The position numbers and the translations under genes were made by a program. Positions 26,370 through 34,980 of a stretch of 64,000 nt of DNA are shown here, piece after piece (the stretch's first letter is position 1; each line of letters begins with the position of its first letter). This DNA is from Paenibacillus herberti (GTDB taxonomy: Bacteria; Bacillota; Bacilli; Paenibacillales; Paenibacillaceae), in NCBI RefSeq assembly GCF_002233675.1, contig NZ_NMUQ01000001.1, forward strand, positions 1,766,675 to 1,830,674. The letters are read 5' to 3'. Below the pieces are notes generated by a model that had not been told where the DNA came from, did not search any database, and saw only the letters and a list, made by a program, of their open reading frames with translations.

Positions 26370-27178
26370 AGTTGCTTCACCCTTCCCGTAAATGCCCGGA
26401 TCAGCTCCGGTGATTTTTGTCCGTCCTGCTCTACGCCGCTTGATACATCGATCCCGTCTGGACGATAACCCTCTATCAGCTCGCCGACATTCTCGGGATG
26501 AAGCCCGCCTGCGGCGAAAAGAGGCACCCCAGCCTCACGCGCCGCCTGTTGATAGGCCGGGAGCAGCTCCCAGTCGAACGTCCGGCCTGTTCCTCCTCCG
26601 GCCGTGTCCAGCAGCAGCGCGCTAACGCCTGCCGCTGCATAATCTCGCACCAGCTCCGCTGGTGTTGGTCCGCTGCCTTGGGCTCCGCCGACATGGCCGG
26701 CATGCAGCGCCTTCCATACGGGGCGTCCTGTTGCCGCAGCCGCGGCCGCGCAATCCGCGGGGCTCTCCGCGCCGTGCAGCTGGACGATGTCCAGGCCGGC
26801 TGCGTCAGCGGCACGCGCCAGCTCATACGCAGGCGCGTTCACGAACACGCCTGCGGCTAGCGGTGCGCGGCGCCCAGCCGCGCGTGCCGCCTCGCGCATA
26901 GCGGCGATCAGCTCGCGCGCCTGCGCCGGGCTGATTTGCCGCTTGCTCGGCGCGAGGATGAAGCCGGCATAATCGGCCGGCAGCTCGCCGAGCAGGCGGG
27001 CAGCAGCCGCATCGCGGATGCCGCAAATTTTGAGCAGCGGCATGCCGCTCTGCATAGGCTGGCGCGGCGATGAGTCTACCGGCAGGCTCCCGCCCTGCGG
27101 TAAGCTTTCCTCATGCGGCGTGCCTTGCAAGCACCCGCCCTGCAGCGAGCCCTCCTGCGCCCCCACCGACTCGCTCAT
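26366..27178 (-). CDS. trpF: Phosphoribosylanthranilate isomerase with extended N-terminus
   Basis: Isomerises phosphoribosylanthranilate in tryptophan synthesis. The TIM barrel begins at LLKICGIRD (about residue 48) and shows the catalytic Cys and Asp, IVQLHGAE and [11 protein letters not shown]. Residues 1-45 are extra: a Gly/Ser/Gln-rich tract with near repeats ([16 protein letters not shown]). The ATG at 27178 is chosen because it overlaps the trpC stop (ATGA); a shorter start at the internal MPLL has no ribosome site. The gene is clearly more GC-rich than its neighbours, with long Ala runs. Confidence 0.9.
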   Translation of the reverse strand: MSESVGAQEGSLQGGCLQGTPHEESLPQGGSLPVDSSPRQPMQSGMPLLKICGIRDAAAARLLGELPADYAGFILAPSKRQISPAQARELIAAMREAARAAGRRAPLAAGVFVNAPAYELARAADAAGLDIVQLHGAESPADCAAAAAATGRPVWKALHAGHVGGAQGSGPTPAELVRDYAAAGVSALLLDTAGGGTGRTFDWELLPAYQQAAREAGVPLFAAGGLHPENVGELIEGYRPDGIDVSSGVEQDGQKSPELIRAFTGRVKQL

Positions 27179-27972
27179 CGCTTCGTAACTGGGCCGAGCA
27201 ACTGCTCAACCGCCTCGCCAGGATCAAGCTGGCGCATGAAATGCTCGCCTACGAGCACGCCGCTAGCTCCTGTGCCACGGATATACTCGATATCTTCTGG
27301 CTGCGAAATCGAGCTTTCGCTGATGACGCTAACGCCTGCCGGCACCATGCGCATCAGCCGCTCCGTCGTCTCCAGACTCGTCTCAAACGTATGCAAATTG
27401 CGATTGTTGATGCCGACGAGCTTAGCAATACCGACGTCAAGCACAAGATCCATCTCCCGCTCATCGTGAACCTCTACAAGCACATCCATGCCGATTGACT
27501 CGGCAATCTCATGCAGCGCCTTCAGCTCCGAGCGCTTCAAAATCGCCGCGATCAGCAACACCGCATCCGCACCTATAATCCGCGCCTCATACACCTGACG
27601 ATAATCGATTAAAAAATCCTTACGCAGCAGCGGCAGCGATACAGCACCGCGGATAGAGGTTAAGTACTCGGGCGCACCCTGAAAATAATCCCGATCCGTC
27701 AACACCGAAATACAGTCTGCACCTGCCTGCTCATACGTGCGCGCCAGCTCCACAGGATGGAAATCCTCGCGGATCAGTCCTTTGGACGGCGAGGCTTTTT
27801 TCACCTCAGCGATGAGACCTGTATCCCGATGACGCTCTATTGTAACAGAACGGATGAAGCCGCGACACGGCTCCAAGCCGGATATTTCACGTTCGTAAGT
27901 ATTGAGGTTGAAGCTTCTTGCAAGCTCCCCCACCTCATTTTTTTTCGTTTGCACAATTCGCTCAAGAAACAT
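27175..27972 (-). CDS. trpC: Indole-3-glycerol phosphate synthase
   Basis: Closes the indole ring in tryptophan synthesis. About 265 residues with the catalytic EVKKASPSKG motif, LLRKDFLID and VGINNRNL. The ATG at 27972 has AGGAGAG 8 nt upstream and gives the normal N-terminus MFLERIVQTKKNEV; the longer frame upstream runs over trpD and is rejected. It overlaps trpD by 11 nt and trpF by 4 nt. Confidence 0.95.
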   Translation of the reverse strand: MFLERIVQTKKNEVGELARSFNLNTYEREISGLEPCRGFIRSVTIERHRDTGLIAEVKKASPSKGLIREDFHPVELARTYEQAGADCISVLTDRDYFQGAPEYLTSIRGAVSLPLLRKDFLIDYRQVYEARIIGADAVLLIAAILKRSELKALHEIAESIGMDVLVEVHDEREMDLVLDVGIAKLVGINNRNLHTFETSLETTERLMRMVPAGVSVISESSISQPEDIEYIRGTGASGVLVGEHFMRQLDPGEAVEQLLGPVTKR

Positions 27973-29017
27973 GGGCCAGCTCTCCTGTCTTCTGAATAAG
28001 CTGCTGGAGCTTAGCCCCAGCCAAGCCGCTGTCGATGACCGCGCGCGCTTTGTGTACGCCTTCGGCCAGCGTTCCCGCCGCACCTCCGGTAAAAATGCAC
28101 GCTCCCGCATTCATCAGCACGATATCGCGATATGCACCCTGCTCCTCGCAGCTGAAAATCCGGCGGATAATCTCCGCATTTTCCTGAGGTGATCCGCCTT
28201 GAATCGCCGATAACGGCCAGCGGTTAATCCCCGCTTCCTCCGGCGTCAGGTCATACGTGCGCACCTTGCCGTCTTCGCCTAGCTCCGACACTGTAGTCGC
28301 AGCGCTGATACTGATCTCGTCCAGCCCGTCATAGCTGGAGACAACGAGCGCTCTTTTCAGCCCAAGGCTGCCGAGTACTTCAGCTACCGTTGCGGTGCGC
28401 GAGCGATCATACAGACCGAGCAGCTGTCGATCTGCTCCTGCTGGATTGGTCAGCGGCCCCAATAGGTTGAAAATCGTCCGGAAGCCAAGCTCACGGCGAG
28501 GTCCAGCCGCATGACGGAGCGAAGGATGATACAGCTGTGCGAACAGGAAACAGATGCCAATATCTTCTAGGCAAGCTGCCGCCTGCTTTTCATCCAGGCC
28601 GATGTTCACGCCAAGGGCCTCCAGCACATCCGCGCTGCCTGCCTTGCCGCTCATCGCCCGGTTGCCGTGTTTGGCTACCCTCACACCTGCCGCAGCTGCA
28701 ATAATCGATGAAGCTGTAGAAATATTAAACTTATGAATGCCGGAGCCGCCAGTGCCGCATGTATCCAGCAACCCTTCCTGCACCGTATCGACATGTCGGG
28801 AGAAGCTGCGCATGACTTCCGCAAAACCGCTGATTTCATCGATCGTTTCGCCTTTCATTCGCAGCGCCGTCACAACACCCGCAATCTGCGCAGATGTCGC
28901 CTGGCCGTCCATGATCTGACGCATAACATCGCCTGCATCGCCGCGGCTGAGATTTTCGCCCCCGATCAGCTTGTTCAGCGCTCCTTGCATCGTAATTCCT
29001 TGAACTGCTTCCATCAT
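27962..29017 (-). CDS. trpD: Anthranilate phosphoribosyltransferase
   Basis: Transfers phosphoribose from PRPP to anthranilate. About 351 residues, with the PRPP loop DTCGTGGSGIHKFNIST, KHGNRAMSGKAGSADVLE and the anthranilate-site RRELGFRTIFNLLGPLTNPA. Two adjacent ATGs (29017 and 29014) follow GGGAGGAG; the first overlaps the trpE stop. There is no fused TrpG amidotransferase. Confidence 0.97.
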   Translation of the reverse strand: MMEAVQGITMQGALNKLIGGENLSRGDAGDVMRQIMDGQATSAQIAGVVTALRMKGETIDEISGFAEVMRSFSRHVDTVQEGLLDTCGTGGSGIHKFNISTASSIIAAAAGVRVAKHGNRAMSGKAGSADVLEALGVNIGLDEKQAAACLEDIGICFLFAQLYHPSLRHAAGPRRELGFRTIFNLLGPLTNPAGADRQLLGLYDRSRTATVAEVLGSLGLKRALVVSSYDGLDEISISAATTVSELGEDGKVRTYDLTPEEAGINRWPLSAIQGGSPQENAEIIRRIFSCEEQGAYRDIVLMNAGACIFTGGAAGTLAEGVHKARAVIDSGLAGAKLQQLIQKTGELAHVS

Positions 29018-30591
29018 GACCGCTCCTCCCTTCCTGCCGTTACAAAATAATCGCTATTGATTTGCGGAAGCGCCTGCTCCTCATGGCGTCGTTGCCCGAA
29101 TGCCGCTTCGGCCGTGCGAATCGCCTTCAGCATACCCTTCGCCTTGTTGACGGTCTCCTCGTATTCTTTCTCCGGAACGGAGTCCCAGACGATGCCCGCC
29201 CCAGCTTGCACATAGGCCTTGCCGCCTTTGAAAATAATCGTGCGAATCGTAATGCATGTATCCATGCTCCGACCGCTGAAGCCGAAATAACCGATCGCCC
29301 CGGCATAAGCGCCTCTGGCTTCATGCTCAAGCTCTGCGATGATTTCCATCGCCCGCAGCTTTGGAGCGCCGGAGACCGTACCTGCCGGCAGGCAACTGAT
29401 AAAGGCATCAAAGAAATCCTTATCTTCTCTCATCTGCCCCTTCACATTGGAAACGATATGCATCACATGAGAATAACGCTCAATTTGCATAAAAGAATCG
29501 CAGCGCACGCTGCCAAACTCCGCTACGCGTCCAATATCGTTGCGCCCCAGGTCAACGAGCATCAGATGCTCCGCGCGCTCCTTCTCGTCGGCGAGCAGAT
29601 CCGCCTCAAGCTCGCGATCTTCCTCTTCGTTGCGGCCGCGCGGCCTTGTGCCGGCGATCGGACGCGTTTCAACCTTGCCGTCCGACACTTTAACAAGTGC
29701 TTCGGGTGAAGTTCCGACGATCACTTCATCGTCCATTTTGAGATAGTACATATATGGAGATGGATTCATCGTCCGCAAAATCCGGTACACCTGCAGCGGA
29801 TCAACATCCGTTTCGATATGGAAGCGCTGGGACAACACCACCTGGAAAATATCCCCGGACCGAATGTATTCCTTCGCCGACTCCACATTGGAGAGAAATT
29901 GCTCCTTGGTCAGGTTGGAGCGAATGTCGCCTAGCTCTGGGTCATCTGGAAGCGGTCCTCCAGCCGTCGCCAAGAGTGGAACCGGCTGCCGCAGCTTTTC
30001 AAGAGTCCCCTCGATTTTCGTCAGCGTATCATGGTAAGCACGCTCGATATCGGTATCCGTCGCTGCTTCTGGAATATGAACATTGCCGATTACGCCGATT
30101 TGCTGTTTGAAATGATCAAACACGATCATAGAATCGCAGAACATGAACTGCATATCGTCCATCATCAAGTCATCATGACGATGCTTCGGCAGCTTCTCAT
30201 AATACTGCAGCAGGTCGTAACCGAAAAATCCTACAGCTCCGCCGCTGAACGAGGGAATACCAGGCAGCTCAGGACTACGATAGGCTTGCAGTTGCGCCTT
30301 AAGCAGCTCAAGTGGCCGCTCTCCTCCAAGCTCCAGCTGTTCACCGCGCTTTTCCAGCACCATACGACCGTTTTTGCCATGAAGCATCATGAACGGATCC
30401 ATGCCGATAAAGGAGTGGCGCGCCCACTTGGCTCCGCCCTCTACGCTCTCCAGCAGGAAAGCTCTCTTTTCTGCTGCAAAATGCTGAAATAAACGGATGG
30501 GCGTTTCGGTATCAGCCAGCAAATAGCGTGCTACTGGGATGAGATTGTAACGTCCAGCTAGGCGGATTATCGTTTCCAACTCTTGATTCAT
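29014..30591 (-). CDS. trpE: Anthranilate synthase component I
   Basis: Makes anthranilate from chorismate. About 525 residues, with an N-terminal Trp-feedback region and the chorismate-binding C-terminus showing ETRPIAGTRPRGR, LVDLGRNDIGRVAEFG and PAGTVSGAPKLRAMEII. No glutamine amidotransferase (TrpG) is adjacent, so as in Bacillus it probably shares PabA from the folate operon. The ATG at 30591 lies 9 nt after GGAG. It is preceded by the TRAP-type leader. Confidence 0.95.
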   Translation of the reverse strand: MNQELETIIRLAGRYNLIPVARYLLADTETPIRLFQHFAAEKRAFLLESVEGGAKWARHSFIGMDPFMMLHGKNGRMVLEKRGEQLELGGERPLELLKAQLQAYRSPELPGIPSFSGGAVGFFGYDLLQYYEKLPKHRHDDLMMDDMQFMFCDSMIVFDHFKQQIGVIGNVHIPEAATDTDIERAYHDTLTKIEGTLEKLRQPVPLLATAGGPLPDDPELGDIRSNLTKEQFLSNVESAKEYIRSGDIFQVVLSQRFHIETDVDPLQVYRILRTMNPSPYMYYLKMDDEVIVGTSPEALVKVSDGKVETRPIAGTRPRGRNEEEDRELEADLLADEKERAEHLMLVDLGRNDIGRVAEFGSVRCDSFMQIERYSHVMHIVSNVKGQMREDKDFFDAFISCLPAGTVSGAPKLRAMEIIAELEHEARGAYAGAIGYFGFSGRSMDTCITIRTIIFKGGKAYVQAGAGIVWDSVPEKEYEETVNKAKGMLKAIRTAEAAFGQRRHEEQALPQINSDYFVTAGREERS

Positions 30592-30643
30592 CGTCATCAT
30601 CTCCATGCCATAGGGTAGGGATAAAACCCGGGTCAAAGCAAAA

Positions 30644-30664
30644 AGCTCCCGCAGGGCGGGAGCT
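30644..30664 (-). terminator. trp leader attenuator (terminator overlapping an antiterminator)
   Basis: On the minus strand AGCTCCCGC pairs with GCGGGAGCT over a 3-nt loop and is followed by TTTTT. Its 5' arm can instead pair upstream: ATCAGCTCCCG (30667-30657) with CGGGGAGTCTGAT (30823-30811), an 11-bp antiterminator with two bulges that includes two TRAP triplets. The two structures exclude each other, the classic attenuator layout. Confidence 0.85.
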
Positions 30665-30775
30665 GATGGAGACATGGAATAGGTCAAGTTCAAGCGCTAA
30701 ATGGAGGAAACCTAGTCTAAATACACGACATGCACAAAATCATGCACTCGGCACATTAGAATAATCCCTGCCATA

Positions 30776-30838
30776 CTCGCCTGCTCAACTAAGCTCATCT
30801 CTGCTCATCTATCAGACTCCCCGTCACTCCTGGCCCTC
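30776..30838 (-). promoter_or_regulatory. TRAP (MtrB) binding region of the trp leader
   Basis: Ten GAG or UAG triplets lie on the RNA strand, starting at 30838, 30829, 30819, 30811, 30806, 30801, 30796, 30791, 30786 and 30778. The middle six have exact 5-nt spacing, the spacing TRAP prefers. Tryptophan-loaded TRAP wrapped by this RNA would melt the antiterminator and stop transcription before trpE. Confidence 0.9.
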
Positions 30839-30900
30839 TTGCCGCCGGACATGATTGGGGACTGTCTGTTAAGTCCACCCGGATCTTGCTTGCTATCCTG

Positions 30901-30930
30901 ACTATACAGGAGCGCTCAAGCTGCCGTCAA
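30901..30930 (-). promoter_or_regulatory. trp promoter
   Basis: TTGACG (30930-30925) and TATAGT (30906-30901) are separated by 18 nt. The predicted transcript start near 30894 gives a leader of about 300 nt before trpE that contains the TRAP sites and attenuator. aroH transcripts may also read in, since no T-rich terminator follows aroH. Confidence 0.6.
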
Positions 30931-30982
30931 GCCGGAGTTGCATTATTGCTAGGCGGTGCTGACTGCTCCGCAGCTCCATTTA

Positions 30983-31360
30983 TTATGGAGCTTTTGTAAC
31001 GCTCAGATCAGGGCGAAGCACTCTGGCGCCGCGTAAGTAAACATGCTTGATTTCCTTTTGCGTCAGCTCCGTGTTCACCGTAACCATCAAGCGAATACAA
31101 CGCTCCAGACTGCCCTTGACCGGCACCTCTACCGCACACATAAGAGGTACGAGATCCCATCCTTGCAAGCCCCTAATAGCGCGCGCTGGGAAGGTGGCAT
31201 CCAAATCGGTAGTTACCGTGATCATCACGCTGCAAATATCTTCTGGATCGATACGATTATCGGCGACGATCGCCTCCAGCATCTCCGAAGTTGCGTCCAA
31301 AATATCTTTTTCCTCATTGTGGTCAACCGTAATGGCTCCACGAATTCCTCTTACACTCAT
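30983..31360 (-). CDS. aroH: Chorismate mutase, AroH class
   Basis: Rearranges chorismate to prephenate. 125 residues of the trimeric AroH fold, with SVRGIRGAITVDHNEE at the N-terminus, the active-site region DLDATFPARAIRG and CIRLMVTVNTE. The ATG at 31360 overlaps the aroB stop (ATGA). A short stem (AGCTCCA/TGGAGCT, 30972-30992) spans the stop codon but has no T-run on this strand, so readthrough into the trp leader is likely. Confidence 0.95.
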   Translation of the reverse strand: MSVRGIRGAITVDHNEEKDILDATSEMLEAIVADNRIDPEDICSVMITVTTDLDATFPARAIRGLQGWDLVPLMCAVEVPVKGSLERCIRLMVTVNTELTQKEIKHVYLRGARVLRPDLSVTKAP

Positions 31361-32460
31361 GTCCAGCTTTCCTCCCGCTTTAGCCTCTCCACAATAGCAA
31401 ATATCCACTCGCTGCGAATGTCATTTCTGATCTCGACTTTACCGATTGCCGTTGGCACAACAAACACCAGTTTGCCTTCGCCAAATTTCTTGTCATGCAT
31501 CAATGCTTCCATAATCCGGTCTGTATTCAAATGCTCCGGCAAAGTGGTCGGCAATCCGACCAGTCCGAGCGCACGGCGGGTCCGCTCGTAAACTTCAATC
31601 GGCGCGCCTAGCTGTACGCCAAGCATCGCTGAACCGATCATACCGATCGATATCGCTTCACCGTGTTGAAGCTCATTGTAGCCAGCTACCGCTTCTAGCG
31701 CATGACCAATCGTATGCCCCAGATTAAGAATCGCCCGCAAACCTTGCTCCGTCTCGTCTTCGGACACGACCGCCGCCTTCACCGAACAACCTTTGTAAAG
31801 CGCGTACCCTAGCGCCTCCGGGTCCAGTGCCAGCAGACGTTCGGCGTTGTCGTCACACCATTTCACGAACTCCTCATCCCAGATGAGACCATGCTTAATG
31901 ACTTCAGCCAGTCCAGAACGAACCTCGCGCGGAGGCAGAGATTTCAAAGTGTCCAGGTCGTAAAGAACGAGCTCTGGCTGGTGAAACGCCCCGATAATAT
32001 TTTTGGCCTTGGGGTGGTTTACCGCCACCTTGCCGCCAACACTGCTGTCATGCGCCAAAATCGTTGTTGGAATCTGCACGAAACGAACGCCGCGCATATA
32101 AGCAGCAGCAACATAACCCGCCAGATCCCCGACTACTCCACCGCCGAGAGCGATGACTGCCGACTTGCGATCTAGGCCAACTTCCAACGCTTTCGTAATG
32201 ATGGATTGAAATACGTCCAGCGACTTAGACTGCTCACCCGCTGGTACTACGAAAGATACAGGATTGAACCCGCTTGCCTCCAAAGTGGAGGTAAGTGAAT
32301 CCAGATAGAGCGGTCCCACCCTATCGTCGGTGACGATCAATAGCGGGGATTTTGTGCTCAGACCATGCTTCAGCAGCAGATCGCCAGCGCGGGTCAGCAA
32401 GCCTTCACCGATATAAATCGGATAAGACCGCTCCTCCAAATTAACTGTTAGCTCACGCAA
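31357..32460 (-). CDS. aroB: 3-dehydroquinate synthase
   Basis: Second shikimate-pathway enzyme, NAD- and metal-dependent. About 367 residues, with GGGVVGDLAGYVAAAYMRG, IPTTILAHDSSVGGK and the metal ligands in LNLGHTIGHALE. A TTG start at 32460 is chosen: GAGGGGG lies 8 nt upstream and the protein then starts RELTVNLEERSYPIYIG, like its homologues. An earlier TTG at 32490 would add ten poorly conserved residues. It has its own promoter and about 180 nt of leader. Confidence 0.92.
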   Translation of the reverse strand: MRELTVNLEERSYPIYIGEGLLTRAGDLLLKHGLSTKSPLLIVTDDRVGPLYLDSLTSTLEASGFNPVSFVVPAGEQSKSLDVFQSIITKALEVGLDRKSAVIALGGGVVGDLAGYVAAAYMRGVRFVQIPTTILAHDSSVGGKVAVNHPKAKNIIGAFHQPELVLYDLDTLKSLPPREVRSGLAEVIKHGLIWDEEFVKWCDDNAERLLALDPEALGYALYKGCSVKAAVVSEDETEQGLRAILNLGHTIGHALEAVAGYNELQHGEAISIGMIGSAMLGVQLGAPIEVYERTRRALGLVGLPTTLPEHLNTDRIMEALMHDKKFGEGKLVFVVPTAIGKVEIRNDIRSEWIFAIVERLKREESWT

Positions 32461-32646
32461 CCCGTTTTCCCCCTCATCAATAAGGCCCAAAAATGATGCC
32501 GTTGCTTTAATACAGCGACGCTTTTAAGAGATCAAGCGTCATGCTGCGCCAAGACGAACTGTTCCACTTTTCGGCGGAAATTCGCTACTCGCCGTCAGTG
32601 CCCAGCCCTGTTCGCATCAGGCCATCCATCCAAACTTTCTTTGCCC

Positions 32647-32675
32647 ATTATAGTATAGGCGCCCAGGTTTGACAA
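32647..32675 (-). promoter_or_regulatory. Promoter of the aroB supraoperon
   Basis: TTGTCA (32675-32670) and TATAAT (32652-32647) are separated by 17 nt, directly after the cheR terminator. The leader to aroB is about 180 nt; no T-box or TRAP repeats were seen in it. Confidence 0.75.
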
Positions 32676-32679
32676 GAAA

Positions 32680-32707
32680 GTAAGCCCGGCCACAAGGCCG
32701 GGCTTAC
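32680..32707 (-). terminator. Intrinsic terminator after cheR
   Basis: On the minus strand GTAAGCCCGGCC pairs perfectly with GGCCGGGCTTAC over a short loop and is followed by TTTC. It ends the hepS-to-cheR operon and abuts the aroB promoter. Confidence 0.85.
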
Positions 32708-32717
32708 TGGAGCTAAC

Positions 32718-33536
32718 TCAACCTTTACGCCGGTAAAAAAAAGTATCGGCGGATTCCAGACCGTACTCAGCGGGAGAGAAAATCTGCTCCGTGCTGCCGA
32801 CGAATAGAATCCCGCCAGGCTTCAAGGCGTCTGCGAATTTGCGGTAAAGCAACGTTTTGGCTTCTTCCGTGAAGTAAATCATGACATTACGACAAATAAT
32901 AAGATCATAAGGCCCATTAAAGGAGTCGTCCAGCAGATTATGCTGCTTGAAACGGATGATTTTACGCAGCTCCGGCTTCACCGTATAACCTGCGTGACTT
33001 GCGCTGAAGTATTTGTCCAGCAGCGGGCGAGGTACATCCTTGATCGAACGGGTGTGATACTCACCCGACTGTGCTTTGGCCAGCACACCCCGATCCAGAT
33101 CCGTGGCGTCGATCTCAGATCTCGCAGCAGCACCTAGCTCCTCCAGAAGAATAGACAATGTATACGGCTCTTCACCGGTCGAGCAAGCTGCGCTCCAACA
33201 GCGAAGCTTCGTCGTTTTCCCCAGCAAATCCGGCAGGAAACGGCTGTGCAGAACTTCCCAGCGGCTTGGGTTGCGCCAAAATTCGGATACGTTGATGGTC
33301 ATCCGGTCGAGGAATTCATCCATCAGCTCCGGCGACTTGCGCAGCGCATCCCAATAAGCGGCGAACGTCGTATAGCCATACCGCATGCGCAGCGTTGTGA
33401 GGCGCCGCTTCATTTGATTTTCTTTGTACTGGGACAAATCAATCCGGGTTTGGGTGCGAATCTGTTCGATGAAGCGATTGAAATCCGCATCCGCTCCGCT
33501 TACGACATCAGATCCAGCGTGCAAGGGTTCGTTCAT
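32718..33536 (-). CDS. cheR: Chemotaxis protein methyltransferase CheR
   Basis: Methylates glutamates of chemoreceptors using SAM. About 272 residues: a helical N-terminal domain, then the SAM-binding [32 protein letters not shown] and [13 protein letters not shown]. It lies immediately after ndk as in Bacillus; the two overlap by 29 nt. The start at 33536 has a GGAGGAG site. Other chemotaxis genes are not in the window. Confidence 0.95.
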   Translation of the reverse strand: MNEPLHAGSDVVSGADADFNRFIEQIRTQTRIDLSQYKENQMKRRLTTLRMRYGYTTFAAYWDALRKSPELMDEFLDRMTINVSEFWRNPSRWEVLHSRFLPDLLGKTTKLRCWSAACSTGEEPYTLSILLEELGAAARSEIDATDLDRGVLAKAQSGEYHTRSIKDVPRPLLDKYFSASHAGYTVKPELRKIIRFKQHNLLDDSFNGPYDLIICRNVMIYFTEEAKTLLYRKFADALKPGGILFVGSTEQIFSPAEYGLESADTFFYRRKG

Positions 33537-33951
33537 AGCTAACGATCTCCTCCGGCGTAAACCAAAGTGAAATCTCCCTCTCGGCGTTATCGGGAGAATC
33601 GGATCCATGGATAAGATTCAAGTTCGTATGTACGGCATAATCCGAGCGAATCGTGCCAGGCGCAGCTTCCACCGCATCCGTTTTGCCGATCATCGCCCGC
33701 GTAAGAGCAATAACATTATCGGCTTCCCATATCATCGCGAACACGGGCCCGCCAGTAATAAACGTAATCAACTTTTCATAAAACGGTTTGCCCTTATGCT
33801 CGGCGTAATGGGTTTCGGCCAGCTCCTCGCTGACGAGCATGAACTTCGCACCGACAAGCTGAAGGCCTTTTTTCTCGAAACGAGTCATGATTTCGCCGAT
33901 GAGACCTCTTTGTACGCCGTCAGGCTTGACCATAATCAAGGTTCTTTCCAT
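33508..33951 (-). CDS. ndk: Nucleoside diphosphate kinase
   Basis: Balances NTP pools. 147 residues, [20 protein letters not shown] at the N-terminus and the catalytic His in NLIHGSDS. The start at 33951 gives the standard N-terminus; the frame continues nine codons upstream without support. Its end overlaps the start of cheR by 29 nt, and it follows hepT. Confidence 0.95.
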   Translation of the reverse strand: MERTLIMVKPDGVQRGLIGEIMTRFEKKGLQLVGAKFMLVSEELAETHYAEHKGKPFYEKLITFITGGPVFAMIWEADNVIALTRAMIGKTDAVEAAPGTIRSDYAVHTNLNLIHGSDSPDNAEREISLWFTPEEIVSYERTLARWI

Positions 33952-34001
33952 GCGGTTCCCTCCTGGTTCGCTGGACACCCAACTGCCGCCACGGCGGACG
34001 G

Positions 34002-34976
34002 TCAGTAGCTGCGTTTATTGATAAAATGGGCGATGTCAGTCAGATTCTTCTTCGCCGGCAAGTTCGGAAGTCCTGCCAGCGCGGTCAAAGCTTTTGAGGT
34101 AAAGCGCTCCGCCATCTCCTCGGCAATGGCTACGCCACCGCTCGAACGGATTAAATGAATGGCTGCATGTGTATCTCCATGCCCTTCACTCTCGCGAATC
34201 GCGCGAATCTCTGCCAATAGCGGCTCACGGCGCGCCGGCTCTTGAAGCGCAAGCAGCACGGGCAATGTAATATTGCCTTGGCGAATATCAGAGCCCGGCG
34301 GTTTGCCGATCTGCTTCTCCGTACCGAGCAGATCCAGCAGATCGTCGCGGATTTGAAATGCCATGCCCGTATTGTAGCCGAATTGGTAGAGGAGATTGCT
34401 TGTTCTGCGATCTGCGCCGGAAGCGATAGCCCCCATTTGGCAGCTGATCGCAATCAGCAGGGCTGTTTTGCGGCGAATACGCCGCAGGTAGTTGCGTACA
34501 GACTGCTCCGTATTGAAGAAATCGCGAACTTGCTCCATCTCACCGATACACATCTGCACCATCGCCCGCGCCAGAACCCGATGAAGCTCAGGGTCCTTGG
34601 ATTCGGTCATAAGTATAAGCGCTTTGGCGTAAATGTAATCTCCGGTATACATCGCGATGCGGTTATCCCATTTGGCTCCAACTGTTGGCTGGCCGCGGCG
34701 GGTCCGTGCATTGTCGATTACATCGTCATGCACTAGGCTGGCGCTATGGATCAGCTCAAGCGTCACTGCCACGCGCTGAAGCTCCTCAAGCCGATAGTCG
34801 CCGAAGCGGCCGGCGAGCAGCACGAACACAGGGCGGATACGCTTGCCCCCTGCCTGCAGTAGATGCAAAGAGGACTCACCAAGCAGGCTCGTATCCTCGG
34901 CTACAGCTGCTTCCAGCTGCCGCTCGATTCCGTTTAGCTCGCCTTTCATTTTGGCATAAAGATCTAGCAGTTTCAT
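34002..34976 (-). CDS. hepT: Heptaprenyl diphosphate synthase component II
   Basis: The catalytic subunit that makes the C35 side chain of menaquinone-7, working with HepS. 324 residues, with the two Asp-rich motifs [13 protein letters not shown] and [11 protein letters not shown], the KRIRP diphosphate site and [14 protein letters not shown]. It begins 4 nt after mqnA ends, so it is in the same operon. Confidence 0.95.
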   Translation of the reverse strand: MKLLDLYAKMKGELNGIERQLEAAVAEDTSLLGESSLHLLQAGGKRIRPVFVLLAGRFGDYRLEELQRVAVTLELIHSASLVHDDVIDNARTRRGQPTVGAKWDNRIAMYTGDYIYAKALILMTESKDPELHRVLARAMVQMCIGEMEQVRDFFNTEQSVRNYLRRIRRKTALLIAISCQMGAIASGADRRTSNLLYQFGYNTGMAFQIRDDLLDLLGTEKQIGKPPGSDIRQGNITLPVLLALQEPARREPLLAEIRAIRESEGHGDTHAAIHLIRSSGGVAIAEEMAERFTSKALTALAGLPNLPAKKNLTDIAHFINKRSY

Positions 34977-34980
34977 TCGT

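Noticed and set aside
26392-27498. Many long ORFs opposite trpF and trpC
   Set aside because: They result from the high GC content of trpF; the minus-strand genes have family motifs and coupled starts.
30972-30992. Terminator at the end of aroH
   Set aside because: The stem AGCTCCA/TGGAGCT spans the stop codon but has no T-run on the transcribed strand.
32461-32640. T-box or other riboswitch in the aroB leader
   Set aside because: No T-box sequence, no TRAP triplet series and no terminator were found in the 180-nt leader.
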